From NCBI RefSeq assembly GCF_901933205.1, contig NC_044578.1:11928501-11992500 (forward strand): a stretch of DNA of 64,000 nucleotides, read 5' to 3'. The notes under the pieces are model-generated. The model was not told the DNA's origin and ran no database searches. It was given only the letters and a program-made list of their open reading frames with translations. Both the position numbers and the translations under genes were made by a program. Source of the stretch: Camarhynchus parvulus (lineage: Eukaryota; Chordata; Aves; Passeriformes; Thraupidae). Positions 48,224-62,100 of this stretch are shown in pieces. Position 1 is the first letter of the stretch; each line of letters opens with the position of its first letter.

Positions 48224-51200
48224 GCTCCTGGACACTGCTCAGGGGAGCAACCCCCACCTTCCCAGCAGGGAGATGAGAGCAGCACCAGCACCATGGCGCA
48301 GTGTCCCTGGGGGGATGTCCCTATCCCTTCCCAACTCTTTGTGTGCAGGGCTGCAGCTCTGGTGCTTTCACAGTGCCCTCTGCTGCAGGAATCACAGCAG
48401 AGCCCTCGGGCTGCTCTGCCTCAGCTGGGAAAGAAGGCACAGCCCAGGAAGGCAGACCCCAGCACTGAAGTGTGTCCATGTGCAAAGAAATCCCTGATAC
48501 AGTAGAGGGGTTGTGTGGCATTTAACTGTATTTAAGAATTTCTATTTTTTAAAAAGCAGAAAGATTTCTTGCATCTATCTGTCAGATTACACAAGTATAG
48601 AGTACTTACTGGAGATATTGTGATTTTTCTTGTAATGCTGAATCAGTGAGGGTCTTAGAGAAGGACAACAGAGCCATGTAGGAATCACACTGGATATATG
48701 TATATAATTTGTGTGCACAGCATGCTTTCTTATGTTCTTGAATGGTCTAGTAAGGAATAAAAAAAAAAGGAACCCTTAAGAACCCCCCTTAAAAATTCAG
48801 ATTAGAATTGGTTCAAATAAATTAGATTTTCTTCAGCTGAAAGCACAAATATTGAGATAGATATGCATATATGCAAAGTTCATTGGTTCTTTTTTTACCC
48901 CTGTAACAATCAAGATCCTTCAATTGCAAAATACCTAGATCCAAACTTGCTTGGGACTATGTCAGCACAGGCATTTGTGAGGAATTGAGGGGGCATTTTG
49001 ACACATTTCTGCAGCTTTTGGAGGGGTAAAGGTATTTGACTCTGAGGTCAATTTGCACAACTTCAGGACATTTTTCTGTCTAGTTGAGGTTTTCCTCAGA
49101 AGATGGAGAAGCTGGATTTCCATTTTCTGAGGGAACCTGTGCACAGGAATGGGGAGTCCATGACCCTGCTAAGGGCAGCAGCCACCTCTGACACCCTTTG
49201 GGTACGGGGGAGCTTGCTGTGAACGGACTGTGCTGCTGGGCTTTGTGTCTTGGCCAGGAGAGAGTCAAGGCAAGAGTCTGAGCCCCTTTCTGACCACATC
49301 AACAGGATTATTAATTCCCTTCTGCTTTTTCACTGCACTGGAAGGGTGGCAGCATACGAGTACTTCTCCCACTTGTTCTTTGCAATTTCTGAGAGCATTT
49401 GTAGTAAGTGTTGAGCACACAAAATTATAGCTCTGTAGTGGGTGAGAAAGCTGCTTGCTGCAATCAAAGTGAGACAGACTCTTGACAGCAGACTTTGGTG
49501 CTTGCACAGAAGAGCAGAATAAATGAGAAATGTCAGGAATTATTCTGACGACATGCCCAAAGCTTTGCGTGAATGTTGCCAGACCTCAGACCAGATGTTT
49601 AACCCTCCCATCTTCTTATGACATTGCCTCTTGTTAAGAAAGTGTCCCCACAAAAAAGAAATTCAGAGTTTTTCCATCTGGGACTGTGCTGAGACATTTC
49701 AGAGTGTTTGATCTGTTCTTTGGAGGCATTGTAGTTGCATTTCCTTCCTCCTTGTAGAGAGTTATTGTCCCTTTGCAAAAAAATACAGCTGAACTTCTCT
49801 GTACCACTGTATGCTACACCCTCTAATGAAAGCCTCAGAATATTTTCATATCAATAGTAAAGGACAATGAGCATGGACCTGTTCCTTAGTATTGAAATGT
49901 TAGCAAAGTTAGGAAAAATTAACACAGTTCAACTCATGAATGAGGCCCTCATCAAATTAATTGCTGAAATCTGGTTAACACTCATTGATATTTTTGATTA
50001 TGCCACAGCTGCCTCATATTTTACATAAGGATATTGTTCAGAAAGGGTTAGTGCAACTGATTAATTATTAATAGTTACTTCTGCAAAAGCAGACCATAAT
50101 GTTATTTATTACAAATAACATACAGGCAAGCAAATCAGTATTAGCAGTGTATATCTGAACCTGGTGTTTTATATTGGTTTACTTTTAGCTCTCTGGGACT
50201 CAAGAGTGTTCATGTGTGAAACCTGCTCTTGATATTTTAATTAATTAGTTTATGTAAACCAGTAATAGAAAGTGGAACCCATGGCTTTGGTGCTGTCTGG
50301 TTTATTATTATCCTGCTACCTTTTTGGCAAACAATGCACAAATTTCATGCTGTAATAACTCCCCTTGGATTAGCTAAGGAGCAGAAGGAAGGGAAACAAG
50401 AAAGGATATAGAATGAGTGCTATGTTTGCAACTTGTGTTCACTTTTTTGTCCCCTGTGACAGTATAGGTTTGATGTAATATTTAAATACAAGCAAAGCAA
50501 AGTCATTGATACAATTTCTTTCTTGTGCCATGATCTATTTAGGCTGAATTCTGTTGACAGCTGAGTAACACTGTTACCTACCAGTGTGATTACAGCAGTG
50601 TCCGCCTTCATTTTCAAATCCAATTTGCATTTAATAAAATGAAAGATGAAAGCAACCTGGCTGAAAGTGCATCATCAGCACCGGCTTGCTGAATAATGGA
50701 TTTGAAAGACTGGAAAGAAGTCACCAAACTAGTTACAACGTTGGAGGGAATCTAGGTCAGAGAAACTTCAGCATGACTTATTGCAAGCCCATGACATAAA
50801 TCATCCAGCAGAGGCCAGGGAAGACCAGCTTCTGAGCTTATTTATTGTAGAAAAGATTGGCATTAATGAGCTGGAGGAGCAGGACGCATCCATCTGGGCT
50901 CAAAACACCAGCGTGTCCTTCAAGGGAATGTTGGCTGTCCAGAATACTCTATAGCCAGCGTGGGCAGAAAGACCCTGAGCTCCAAACCAAGGGGGAATTT
51001 CCTGCTGGCTGCAGTGTCATCCCAAGGTACCCCCTGTCCCTCCTGTGCAGCCCTGGGGAGCACCCATGGAGCTGGAGGGGCTGAGCTGTGGCTGCAGGGC
51101 TCAGCCGCTGCCCTGGCTGGGGCTGGTGCTGCAGCTGCTGCTGCTGTCACAGCTGGGCTTCTCTGCCTTCAGCTGCCATTCTGTCCTGGCTCTGATGGCA

Positions 51201-53127
51201 TTTCTGTGGTGCTGTCAGGGTGGTGGGGCTACAGCTCACTGCCTGTGGCAGTGTTACAGATTGTGGTGAACCAAAAATCAGCCCTTTGTGGAGATCAGCC
51301 CTTTCTCCTACTGTGGTTCTTCTTTTTGGGCAGAAAAAAATGTTTCAGCTTTGGTTCGTGTGGGTGGAATTATTGCTGTTTGCTGCCTTTGAGCAGAGAG
51401 GATTGAAAGTTTGTGGGCTTGGGACTAGCCTTGATTAAGGCCTTTTTTCTCCTCTGGGGTATAAATATTTAGTGCTCAGTTGGACAGGGACATTTTCCAG
51501 TGCAGTTCTGTTTTCAGCATGATTTCCATTTTAGCTTCCATTTCTAAATCACAAGATTTTGCACCAATGATTCTGGATGCACAAGAATGGAACTAGTTGG
51601 ATTGTGGGAGATTGGATATCATGACAACGTACATATGTTATTTTCTTTCCTTTATCTGCTTTGCTTGTAAGGGCTGTTATCTAACTGTCATTTTCCTGGC
51701 TGGATTTCCTGTTTTATGTTCTTGTCCCAGAGTATTTATTTCTCTTTTGTCTGCACCCAGTACTTGTAAGTGTCTTAATTTTGTTTTTTTCTTGACATGC
51801 TCCTATGATGCTTTATTTCATAAAAAAGTACACCTGGCAGGGAAGCCTTGTTTAGCCCATCAGTTCTCAAGAGTGTTTATAGAATAAAAAACTTCCTGAT
51901 GTTTCTGAAGGCGTAAATGTGTTCAGCCACACCTAACATTTACAATTGCAAGTTATTTTACAGGTTTTTTCCAGGAAATGATAATTATACAACAGTAATT
52001 TCTTTCAAGTTTTGCTATTACATGTATTGCAAGGCATGGAGGAAACTCTTAGCTTTCAAAAATCTATGTATCTTAAAAGGGCTATGACTTTGCTTGGTTA
52101 TTATTGCTGGCACAGTCTGTATAATGCTTGTCATTTTAACAAGATTTTAAAAGTTAAGCTGTATAAAACATGCTTCTGAAGCAAGGAAAGAGGACTTGAA
52201 TATACCTAACCAGTGAAGATGGGCAGAAAACCTGCATAAATCTTACTGGGGGAGCTGCTGTAACTGGAACCAGGATGTCAAAACTTTCAAGGGCCTGACA
52301 GCTATCAGCAGGACCTAAAGTGAGGGGAAGCTTTTGTTCAGTAGAGCTGATGAACAGCTCACTGATGTTAATAGGACACTTTTCAAGTAGTTCGAATTTT
52401 TGGACTTTGAATCAGGTCTAACATTCTCATTGAAAGTGTGATATTGCAATCCTTCTGTTGTCATCAGAATGACACCTTCTTCAGAGGAGATTATTTTCTT
52501 TTGGAAAGGGAGGGCGCCATGAAGGAAATAATTGATAGGTTTAAATGCTGTACTTTGAAAATTCAGGTTCTCTTTATAATCCTCACAGAATGAGAAAAAT
52601 TACAAGCAACTGCACAATACTTACAGCAGACCTGATAATGGAGTAATTATTTTACAGAAGAGCACATTCTTTATTGCAAAGATGAGCATTTAATTCTACC
52701 TATACACAGCTTTGCAATAAAGGTAATAATTTCCACCAGAACATGTATGATTAAATGAGCAACTTGGTATAGAGTTGTCAATCTTGAATGTTCTGGTAGC
52801 AAGGAAAGAACAAGGACACCTTGTCTGTGATTATTCTTATTGGGGTGGGGGTGGACAGAAAGATCTTACAAACAGTGTCTCAACTCACCTTAGGTGTATC
52901 CTTTAGATCCACAAAAGAGAATGGGGGATGAGGGGAATAAAAAAAGCTAAAATGACTGCCTGCTTGCTGCTGAACAAACCAGTCCCTAGGAAAAATGAAG
53001 TAGAAGAATATGATGGGCAAAATGCATTATTTGTGCCTGAGGAGAATAATATGGAAGTACAGAGAAAAAAATTAGTACAACTTAAAGTTTAGAAGAATAA
53101 TGTTATCTAAAATTACAGTGCCTTGAA
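48224..53127. other. Non-coding interval, no gene recognised
   Basis: No recognisable exon. A locally GC-rich patch at 50860-51270 contains leucine-rich chance frames from CTG-rich DNA (CAGCTGCTGCTGCTGTCACA). The 50.04-50.18 kb stretch is AT-rich with balanced homeobox-like ATTA words. Neither can be assigned a function. Confidence 0.5.
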
Positions 53128-53159
53128 GGAAATAAAGATATTAAAATATCTTTATTTTC
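53128..53159. repeat. Near-perfect palindrome, 15-bp arms
   Basis: AAATAAAGATATT (53130-53142) and AATATCTTTATTT (53145-53157) are exact complements separated by AA. Two more outer positions add one G-T and one G-C pair. Each strand therefore carries an AATAAA at 5' or its complement near the 3' arm. This is the longest perfect inverted repeat I noticed in the window. Confidence 0.9.
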
Positions 53160-56100
53160 CCCATTTTTAATCTGTGGGATTTTTTTAAATTAGTAAGAAT
53201 TGGAAAAGTGAAGTTCTAATTAATTTTTTTAAATATGCAGGAAATTATATTGTTATTTCTAAAGGTACATATGCGTGGATTAGTAACTTAAAATGATTTT
53301 TATTTTTTGCTTAAACTGATAATTGCATTAGTAGTTCATAATCTATTAATGAGAATGTAACTTTCATGTCCTTTGGTTAAAAGACATGCTGCAAAGCAGA
53401 AAAAAGCATTAGAGATGTGCAGTACAATCCTCAGTGTGCTTGCAAAATACACGAATGTAATGCTGTGGAAGTGAAAGCAAATTTTTAGGAACAAGCATTT
53501 GAACTTCACAATTTATATCAATGCTGTGTCTCTGGAGAGCTGTGGGTCACAGCAGCAGGAACTGCAGACCTGGGAACATTTGGAAGGTGACCCCTGCAGT
53601 GCTTCAGGGTAAGCAGCGTTTGTGTGCCCGGCACTGCACCCATCAGCGCACTACAGAAGGGAAAGGAAGCTCATCTTCTCATCCCTTAGATTTTACTTTG
53701 TGTGGCATGAATTCTGATGAGCTTTTGCCTGTATGTTGTGTAAGCAGTGGAATTATCTGCAACGTTTCAGTTTGTAAATGTCCTGTGGCATTGAATTCCT
53801 TGAATTCCACAGACTGCATTTGCATGAATTTTTGGCTTCTAACTTTCCTGTTATTTCTCACCTTGAACATTGTTTTGGAAAGAAAAAGGAGTGTGATCTC
53901 TGTTTTCTGAACCCTGTTGCAGCAAGAGTTGTTTTATGGCAACAAAGTACCTGCAGAGGACTAGGACAGGAATGTATTTGTTGGTGAGCACACAACTCCA
54001 GGTAGCAAAACTCTAGGAGCTGTGAGCACTTTGAATTTGCTCATTTGTTGATCTGTTGTTTTTGTGCTGTCCTCTTTGCTGAGAGAGGTGGGATCTAAAT
54101 GGATGGGGCTCTTCATCCTCCTGAGGGTCTCTTGACTTTTGAGGTGTTTGTACTTTGCTGCTTATGCTTACCCATCTACTTGTAAGTGATGTGCCAATGA
54201 ACATGTGAAAGGACTCTGTGTTCTGTATATATTGAGTAAGATGATGTTTCTTAGTGTCAGGTGTTTTTATATAAGGGTTTCTTGTACAACCTGAGAACAT
54301 TTGCTATGGGACTTGTTTTATTATAAAAATGTCTGTACAGATAATACTGATCTCTATTTAAAAGAACCCAAGCTATGCAATAGCACTGGGCTGGACTGGG
54401 CTGTATGTAAATACATTATCTCCCAGCTACCAAACTGGTGAATCCAGGTAATGAATACCTTTGTTCTTTCTTTGCAACTGGTAACAGTGACAGCCACCTT
54501 ATTTTGGCATCCTGCTATTCATCCTGTTATATTCTGCCCCTTAAAGCCGCTGGTGTTTTCAGTTCTGTATTGAAACTTACAGACCACAGGGAAGTCCAGG
54601 ATAGAGCCCAGCCCTCTCTGAATCCCTCCTGCTCATAGAAATGTATAGATAAATGCTATAGAGCTGTGGATTTGGGGTTTAAGGAAATCTGAGGCTCCAC
54701 AGTGGAAAAAGTAGCCTGTAACAAGAATATTTACCCCAAATCAGAGTCCAAAGCTGCAGACAAGATTGAGAGTGTTCACCCTTAGATGTGTAAATTTTTT
54801 TTTCGACACAGAGATGAAAGAAAACAAGTGGCATCCAGAGGAGCTTCACAATCCTCTTTTTAATGGGGACTGCGAGGTATGTAGGAGAGGAAGGCAAGGG
54901 AGTCTCAGCAAACCTGATGTCTTCAAAAACAAAACGGGTGAGTCCAGTCTATATAGATATTATATAGATGTGGAAAGGGTTGCATTTAAATTTCATACTG
55001 GTTAAATGCTGTTATAAATACACAAGAATGGGCTATGAACCCTTGAATTTTGTTAGTTCAGAAACTACTTACATGTTTTAGTGTGTATATATGCAGAGAA
55101 TTGGTGATTGAGTCCTTAACATTACTGCTAGACATTTCCAGCCATCTCAGTTTTTCTGCATCCCATTCTCTGATCAGCTAAAATAGTAGTGAAAATCCCA
55201 TCCCTTCTCCAGTGTCGGTTTAAGAACTGATGGGACATAATGAAACTGACATCTCCCAGGTTGTGCAGAGTGGATGAAGACGCTTCTTTAGAGGCAAATA
55301 TTGCATGAAGAAATACAATTTTCCAAAAAGTACCCCTTATAAGTAACATTTTCAAGAAACACACAATGAGGTCTGTCACTGAATAGCTGAACCCAGTGCT
55401 TGTGTTTATGAAATCATGCTTTATTTGTGAGAACCACAGCGATGAGTTTCAGAGAGAGAGCAGGCACAAATCTCCATGGGGAGCACTGGTGAGAGTGTAA
55501 CCCCAGCCCTTTCTCTCCATCTGTAGGCTAGGGGACACACTTTCAAGTGACAGTAACACAAGAAATTAAAAACATTCCCTTGACATCAGAGACAATAATT
55601 CAGTCCTTGTTTCCAGATGAAAGCACAGGCACTTGCTTGCCACTGCGACAGAAGTAATTTCAAAACAACAAGTGTTAGGGAGCACTCCGTGGGCTGTGAT
55701 GAACTACAGGTTTATTGCCTTTTATATATTTTGTATCATTTTTATTCTGCCTGGATTTAGGTTACTCAGGGAATATTGGAAAGATTCTTTTAAACTATCT
55801 GGGCCTGAGAGGAGATAATGTTGTATATATTTGATATAAAGTATAAGCATCCCACCACATGAAGATTTATTTTTAGCATGCATATAGATGTATTCAAAAA
55901 GACCTTTTGATAATACAGAATAAGAGATGTGAAAACAGCCTGACCCACTAGTTAGGATTTAGCAATCTGGGCTATGCATAGCTGGCCAAGAAAGAGCAAT
56001 AACCTTGTTTGCGGGGTGTTTTCTTGTATGGCTGAACAGCAGAGATTTATTCTGGCAAAGCTGTCAGTATGGAAAAGAGCAAAGGGCAAAAGCGGGATGT

Positions 56101-59100
56101 GATAGAAAAATAATTCAAACAAGAAAACCAACACCTGGTTTCAGTTGGGTCAACCCATATTCTAGTTTTGACGCCCATGCACAAAGAGGAAAAGGCAAGT
56201 TGGCTTGAAAAAATGCACAGATAAAACTGATGAGCTCCCTAAGGGATGAGGTTTGCTGAAATTCCACAATTCAAGAGGTTTTTGTAGACATAAAAATGTC
56301 AGTACAACAGTCTGCTGTATGATCAGTCTTTACAGAAACTGTTATTTAAAACATGTCTACAAAATTTTATAAATAATGCAAAATATTAGTGAGGATGTAG
56401 ATGTGATTTTACTCATTCAGGGCTGACTAGTCTAGCAGTTTTTGATGCCTTTTTAATGCTTAATAGATGCAGAAAAAGTCATCCCAAAGATGAAAAAATC
56501 CTTGAGACTAGCTAAAGATTTGTCTTGTGTTTCTTTTCTTTAATCATAAAAACAGAGATAAAACCAGTTTCTTTTACTCATTTGCCTTGTTTTTTCCAAC
56601 TCTGGGCCTTGAATTTCAAGGACCAAGATTTCTTCTCAGGCATCTCCCTGACCTCAGTAGCCCTGATCTCAAGCTGGTGTTTCCATGCACTGCAGCAAAA
56701 ATGATAACAATATTAATGTTACCAGTAACAGGCATGGCATCTGATGGAGGAATAGATCTGTAAATATTTTTTTCACTTTCCTGTTCAAGAGAAAAGAAGT
56801 ATTTCTGAATTACTGGAATGCAATTTATATATTTATTATATATATAATAATAAGAACAGTGTCCATGGTTACCTCACTGCTGCCAATCAAGTCAAGTGTT
56901 GTTATCAAGGTCTGACTGTCAGCAGTCATACGTAATAAAACCGATGGTGTTTATAGATGTTTTATTAGTCAAAATTATATTCCAGCTGAAAGGTTTGCTA
57001 AAGATGAAATGGAATTTCATTTTACATTAAACAGGAAAGGGTGCAAAGGAAAAAATATCCTATTAGAGACAATGCACTGTATGCAAGTTTATAAATTTGA
57101 CCCTCATTTTGGAAACGAGTCTCTAATCTTGCTGTGCAAGCAGCACATGCTGCACAATAATAGCACAGCCATAACATCAGGTTTTAAAGCCTGCACATTC
57201 AGTGTGACAGGCTTCCTTGGAAATGATCTAAATCTTGTGGAATGTGAGTCAAAGGCAGGTTAATGTTAGAAAGCTCTGGTGACCCACTTTGGATGTTGCA
57301 CTGCTCTATCTCCTGGCAGGTGTCAGACATGGACACAAATTGCATGGCAGAGAGTCCTTGCAGCAGCTACTCTGGACTGTGGTTGGGAAAGTGGCTTCTC
57401 TTGGGAACTTACTAAAGTAGATCCATGTTCTCTTAGGAGGTCATTTAATTGTCTTTGATGCTGGAATTTTAGGTTCTTCCCCATTCCTAAGAAGTTCCAA
57501 GTGCCTCAAAGGCCCAGTGCATCTATGCCCAAACTGCTTCAGTCAGATGGGATATTCCATCAGTTAGATGGGATATTGCACAGGCTGAAATGGGAGCTAG
57601 TTCTCCAAGGACGTACAAGAGGTTTTGTGCTTCCAGTCAAGGCATGCAGCTCTTGGTTGTCCTGAGGATCAATAGGGCTCATGGATGGGACTCCTGGAAG
57701 CTGGCGTGCCCAGAGCTGCTTCAGAAGGCCAGGGGGAAAATGTCCTTTTTCCCAGACAGGAACTTTGGGTGGGAGGCAGAAAGCTTTGCACACCTCAAGC
57801 TGCACCCAGGGAGGAAGAATGAAGTAGTGCCTCTTGCATACTCCCCGATCTTGTGGTGCTGACCTGGAAATGCAGCTGTCCAGAAAATCTCATCCCTGTT
57901 GTAGAGAGGGTAAGATGTGTTAGAAAAGACAAGGGCAGATGAATTATAACATATTATTAATTTTCAAGTCATCTTTACTCTAAAATCCTCGAGGATATTT
58001 ATTCTAAAATCCTTTAGGTTATTCATTCCTGGATAGGGGGTTCTCAATTTTGCGTTCTTTTTACTACAACTTAATTAAATATTACTTGAAACAGGGGATA
58101 TGATGCCCCAATTAAATGGATGACTGCTGTAATCATAGAACACATTTGAAATTAAATGGAAAGGTTTCCTGTTCCAGGTGCAGGCAGTGCCATGGATACC
58201 AAGGATGTGTACAGTCCCAAGGACTAATGTATAAGGGCAGTGAAGCTGCAGTAGTTACATCAATGTTACTATTACACATAACTTCTCTCTGACCCAGGGA
58301 ATACAATAGCTTGTACTTCATTGAAAGAGAAGAAAGCATGTCTGCACTGTGCCATGGAGGGGCAATGCAGAGACATTCAAGCTGCTGCGGAACTGAAATA
58401 ATATCATTGCACTAGCGCGTTGCAAATAAGGTCTGCCAAGAGGACTGGCATCATTATCTAACCTAGTGATTATGGAGCTTGGCCAAGAGTGATGTATTCC
58501 TGGTCCCGGTCTCACTGTCCTTGATTATTTCTGGCTTGTATTTGTTTTTTAATCCAGATGCCATCTGACATTGGATATTTGAACATCCCAGGGAGCAGAA
58601 GCTGAATCCCAGGTCTCTTCTACTCAAATCCCGGTTTGTCCTCCTTTGCACGCTCTGCGTTTTCCCTCAGGAAGTAGAAGCCATAGTTTCAGCCCTCCTC
58701 AGCAGGGAAAAGCCTGGAATTCAGGACCACCACTTCCTGAGCAAATGCTCTATTCGAGTATTATGCAAAAGGCCATGTCTGTGAATAAAAACTTGACATA
58801 CATTAAGATTACTCAAAGCATACCAAATAAATCAGGCTCTTCAGGAGGGACAGCTAGTTTGTAAATCCCAAGCAGCCTTTGTTGACAGAGAAGTGCTTAG
58901 ATTGTCAGCTCAGCTTGGATTTTTCAGAAATCTAGTGCAAAATCCCTTTGTGTCTTCAGTTTTCATTACCCCCTGAGCTGTGAGGCTCAGGGTTTGTGTT
59001 TGGCATTCAGGATGAGGTGCTTTGCCTGTCCTGTGCACCTTTAGCAGCTGCACCCGGAGCCCCTTTCCTGTAAAAGGATTTGTGGCCAAAGAGCAGCAGT

Positions 59101-62100
59101 GCAGTGAGAGCAGGAGCAGTGCTGTTTGAGGGGAAGGCACCCAGTGTATCAAAATTCAGAACAGGAGACTGGTGAATGTATCAAGAGGGAAAGCACAAAC
59201 ACATCCCCAGTCAGCTTACATGTTCAAAAGCTGCTATTTAAAAAAAAAGGAGAGAAAAGGTTATAGATGGAACAAAGAGGTTAATTTAAAAAGAATTGTA
59301 TAAGCTCAAATTTTAATTCAGTTTTGAAAAGAAACAGCCTTTTACTGCACACTTGAGCAGTTAAAGTCTCACCCTTGTTAGCTGCCCAAAAAGTGATGCT
59401 TATTGCTTTCAAACTGAGTGCTCAGAACAACTGTCCAGAGGCTGTGGCCCATACCTAAGCAGCCAGATAGCTTAATAACAAGAGACAGCAAGTTCCTTTG
59501 TCAGCTATGCTGCACTTGGCTAACTGCTCAGGATGTCCTGGAAGATGATGTCTAATGTCAACAACATTTGTGTCTTGGTTCTTGTCTCTGACACGTGAAA
59601 TTAGGAAGCCTGAAATGTCTGTCCTGGGTGCTCAGAAACTTCTTACTACTCTGGCATCTTTTCCCAGACACTATTCATTCTCCAACTGAGCTACACAATG
59701 GTTTATACATACTAAATCTATTTATGTGCTCATAGTATAAGGATTGCCAGGGCTTATTTGCATCTGTGGTTTATAAAACCTGAACATGATTTCCTGAATG
59801 CGTGACAGTGCCCTGTATTGTCTCCTGATATGCTCTGAAAAACAGCTTTTAGCCTATTCCTAAGGCTGCTTACATTATTGTAAAGTTGTTGAGTTACCTC
59901 TAACAGAGCCAGCAGCTCACTACTGATTTTTCATTCCCTTGTGAGATGGTAAAGCAACACTTTTTCTCCGCTGCATTAGTTGTCTCAGTGCAGATAACTC
60001 GGCCCAGATTTACATAGGTGTTGGATGTCACAGCTGCACGTCCCAGTGGCAGCAAAAGGCACCCAGGAGTGCTCAGTGCTTGCTGAAAAATGACACTATT
60101 CAGATTTCAAATTTACCACTGCAAATTAGAGGAGTGGAAAGTATGAGGCAATGAAGGATGGGATTTATTTGCATTCTCCTGATTCCTGTATGCTGGCGTG
60201 ACTACTAAATATATTTTGAGATCCCCTGAGTCTTAGTGAGAATGTAATTTTTTTTCTTTGGTCTTAACAAGGAAAGGAAGAAAATGATGGATGAAATTGG
60301 ATGTCACAAATTTTATTTAAACACGCTGTCATTGATTTGCATTTTATTTCTTGGTCCAACTGGAGTAGGAAAATCCTGCTTTTTCAGCTCTCCAAGTTCT
60401 CCAGGAGTACCCCCTAAAGAGCTGATAAAACAAGTGTGACAACTCCAGATAAATAATTGCTCCTGGCTAATTGTTTCCAAACTACAGATGCAGTCACATG
60501 GTCAAAAATCATCGTGACCGGTTCATGGAACAGCTGTTTCATATAGAAATGCTGTGATTCATTTTGCATTCCTGTCCATTATGTGCTCTTGGTGAATTTA
60601 GTGCAATTATGTGTAGAAAAAGGTTATTACTTCTTTTGAGGAAGGCACTGTAAGCTGCCATTTCCCAGAGCTGTATTTCTGTGCTGTATTATTCCTCTCT
60701 ATGAGAAGCAGCCAGAAGGTGTGTCAGAAAGACATTATCTTCAAAAACACATGAAAGGTGTCAGTCTGATTTTTACACAGTTTTGTGCAATTTATATTTG
60801 TTTTCTGTCACATTAACTGTTAACTGCCCTGTTTGCTAAAGATGCATGCTGATAGGAAAAAAATCCAAATGAGAAATGACAGGATTTTCTAAAGAAAATT
60901 GCTTGTGAGAAATTTTGCCGGGCTGTTCCTTCTGTTGCAATAAATAAACAAACTGCCATACCAATAGAAGGGATTCTGCCCAAATTTGGCTCTCCACCCA
61001 TGGGAATGGATGTGGAACTGAAGCCATAGTGATCCTGTCTGCTAATTTTCCTGGGTGTTTGCTCTGATATCTCACTTTCCTCCCAATAAAATGGGATATT
61101 AATCCTTCTTTCGTTCAGAGAATTAGTTGGATTTTGTGCAGTCCTTTGGTACTATTAATGAAGGATTTCCTCTGCAGTTTAACTCCTCTCTCCCTCTTTG
61201 CAGAGACAATCCTCACTACACCAGGAACCTTTCTTTGCAGAGTCAGATTTGCTGTTTTTCATTAGGAGCTGATGAATTTCCCTGAGAATCTGGAAGTGAA
61301 GCTGAAATCACTTCAGTGAAAAGTGAGCCATCATGGTGAGTTTTATAATCCTAAATTAGCACTGAAGAGAAGGGGAAAACTTAAGAAGTAATTTCACAGA
61401 AAAGCCTCAGTGTGCTGGTGGGTAGGAAAATAAAGTACTCTTCCCCCATGAATCATGCTCACTCCCGGGGAGGAGAGATAGATACTTATTGCTCTTGCCA
61501 TTTACCCTCTAGCCAGCTGTCTGAAGAAGAGTCATGCACCTATAGCCACATGTTGAAAATATCTTCTCTGCTCTCTTGAGTTGTTATAATGGTTAGAACA
61601 GAGAAGAATTGTGAAGGACTTCATTATTCTTCCCATTTAATTTTGCAGGATGCCCTTTGGTGCTTCTGCTCTGTGGTAGAGCAGAGTCATTCTGATTGAT
61701 GTATACATCTGGTGGACACCAAAATAAGGCTACCATTACTAAGAAATACTGACTTTGAAGTCATGAATTACAAAAAGAAGAAAGAAAGCAGTAAGAACAT
61801 TTTGAAAATATGAAGTAGCAATGCTTACTAATTTAGCAGATAGAGCATGGAAGGAGAACACCAAAAAGCAAATAACGCCCCCTTAAAGTATGGGACTCCA
61901 GTGCTGGCAAGCACCAGTTCAGCCTTATCTCCCATGGATACAGTTGGATGCAGCAGCAGGAGTGTTATTTTCTCCCTGCATGATACGAGTCACTTCCACA
62001 GGAGACAATATGCAATCCTAAGAGCTAAGCACTAGGTGTTTCATATTTGTTGAATCTCTTGCTTTGAGTCATTGATTTCTTCACATCGAATCTCATCTCT

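Noticed and set aside
47610..48294. Three overlapping minus-strand open frames of about 190-215 codons with repeating histidine, cysteine and tryptophan motifs
   Set aside because: They arise because the minisatellite unit has no stop codon in any minus-strand frame. All three frames are open at once, which no real gene would show, and no start, splice or family evidence exists.
51045..51269. Leucine-rich frame resembling a signal peptide
   Set aside because: It comes from CTG-rich DNA in a GC-rich patch. Overlapping frames on both strands are equally open and no mature domain follows.
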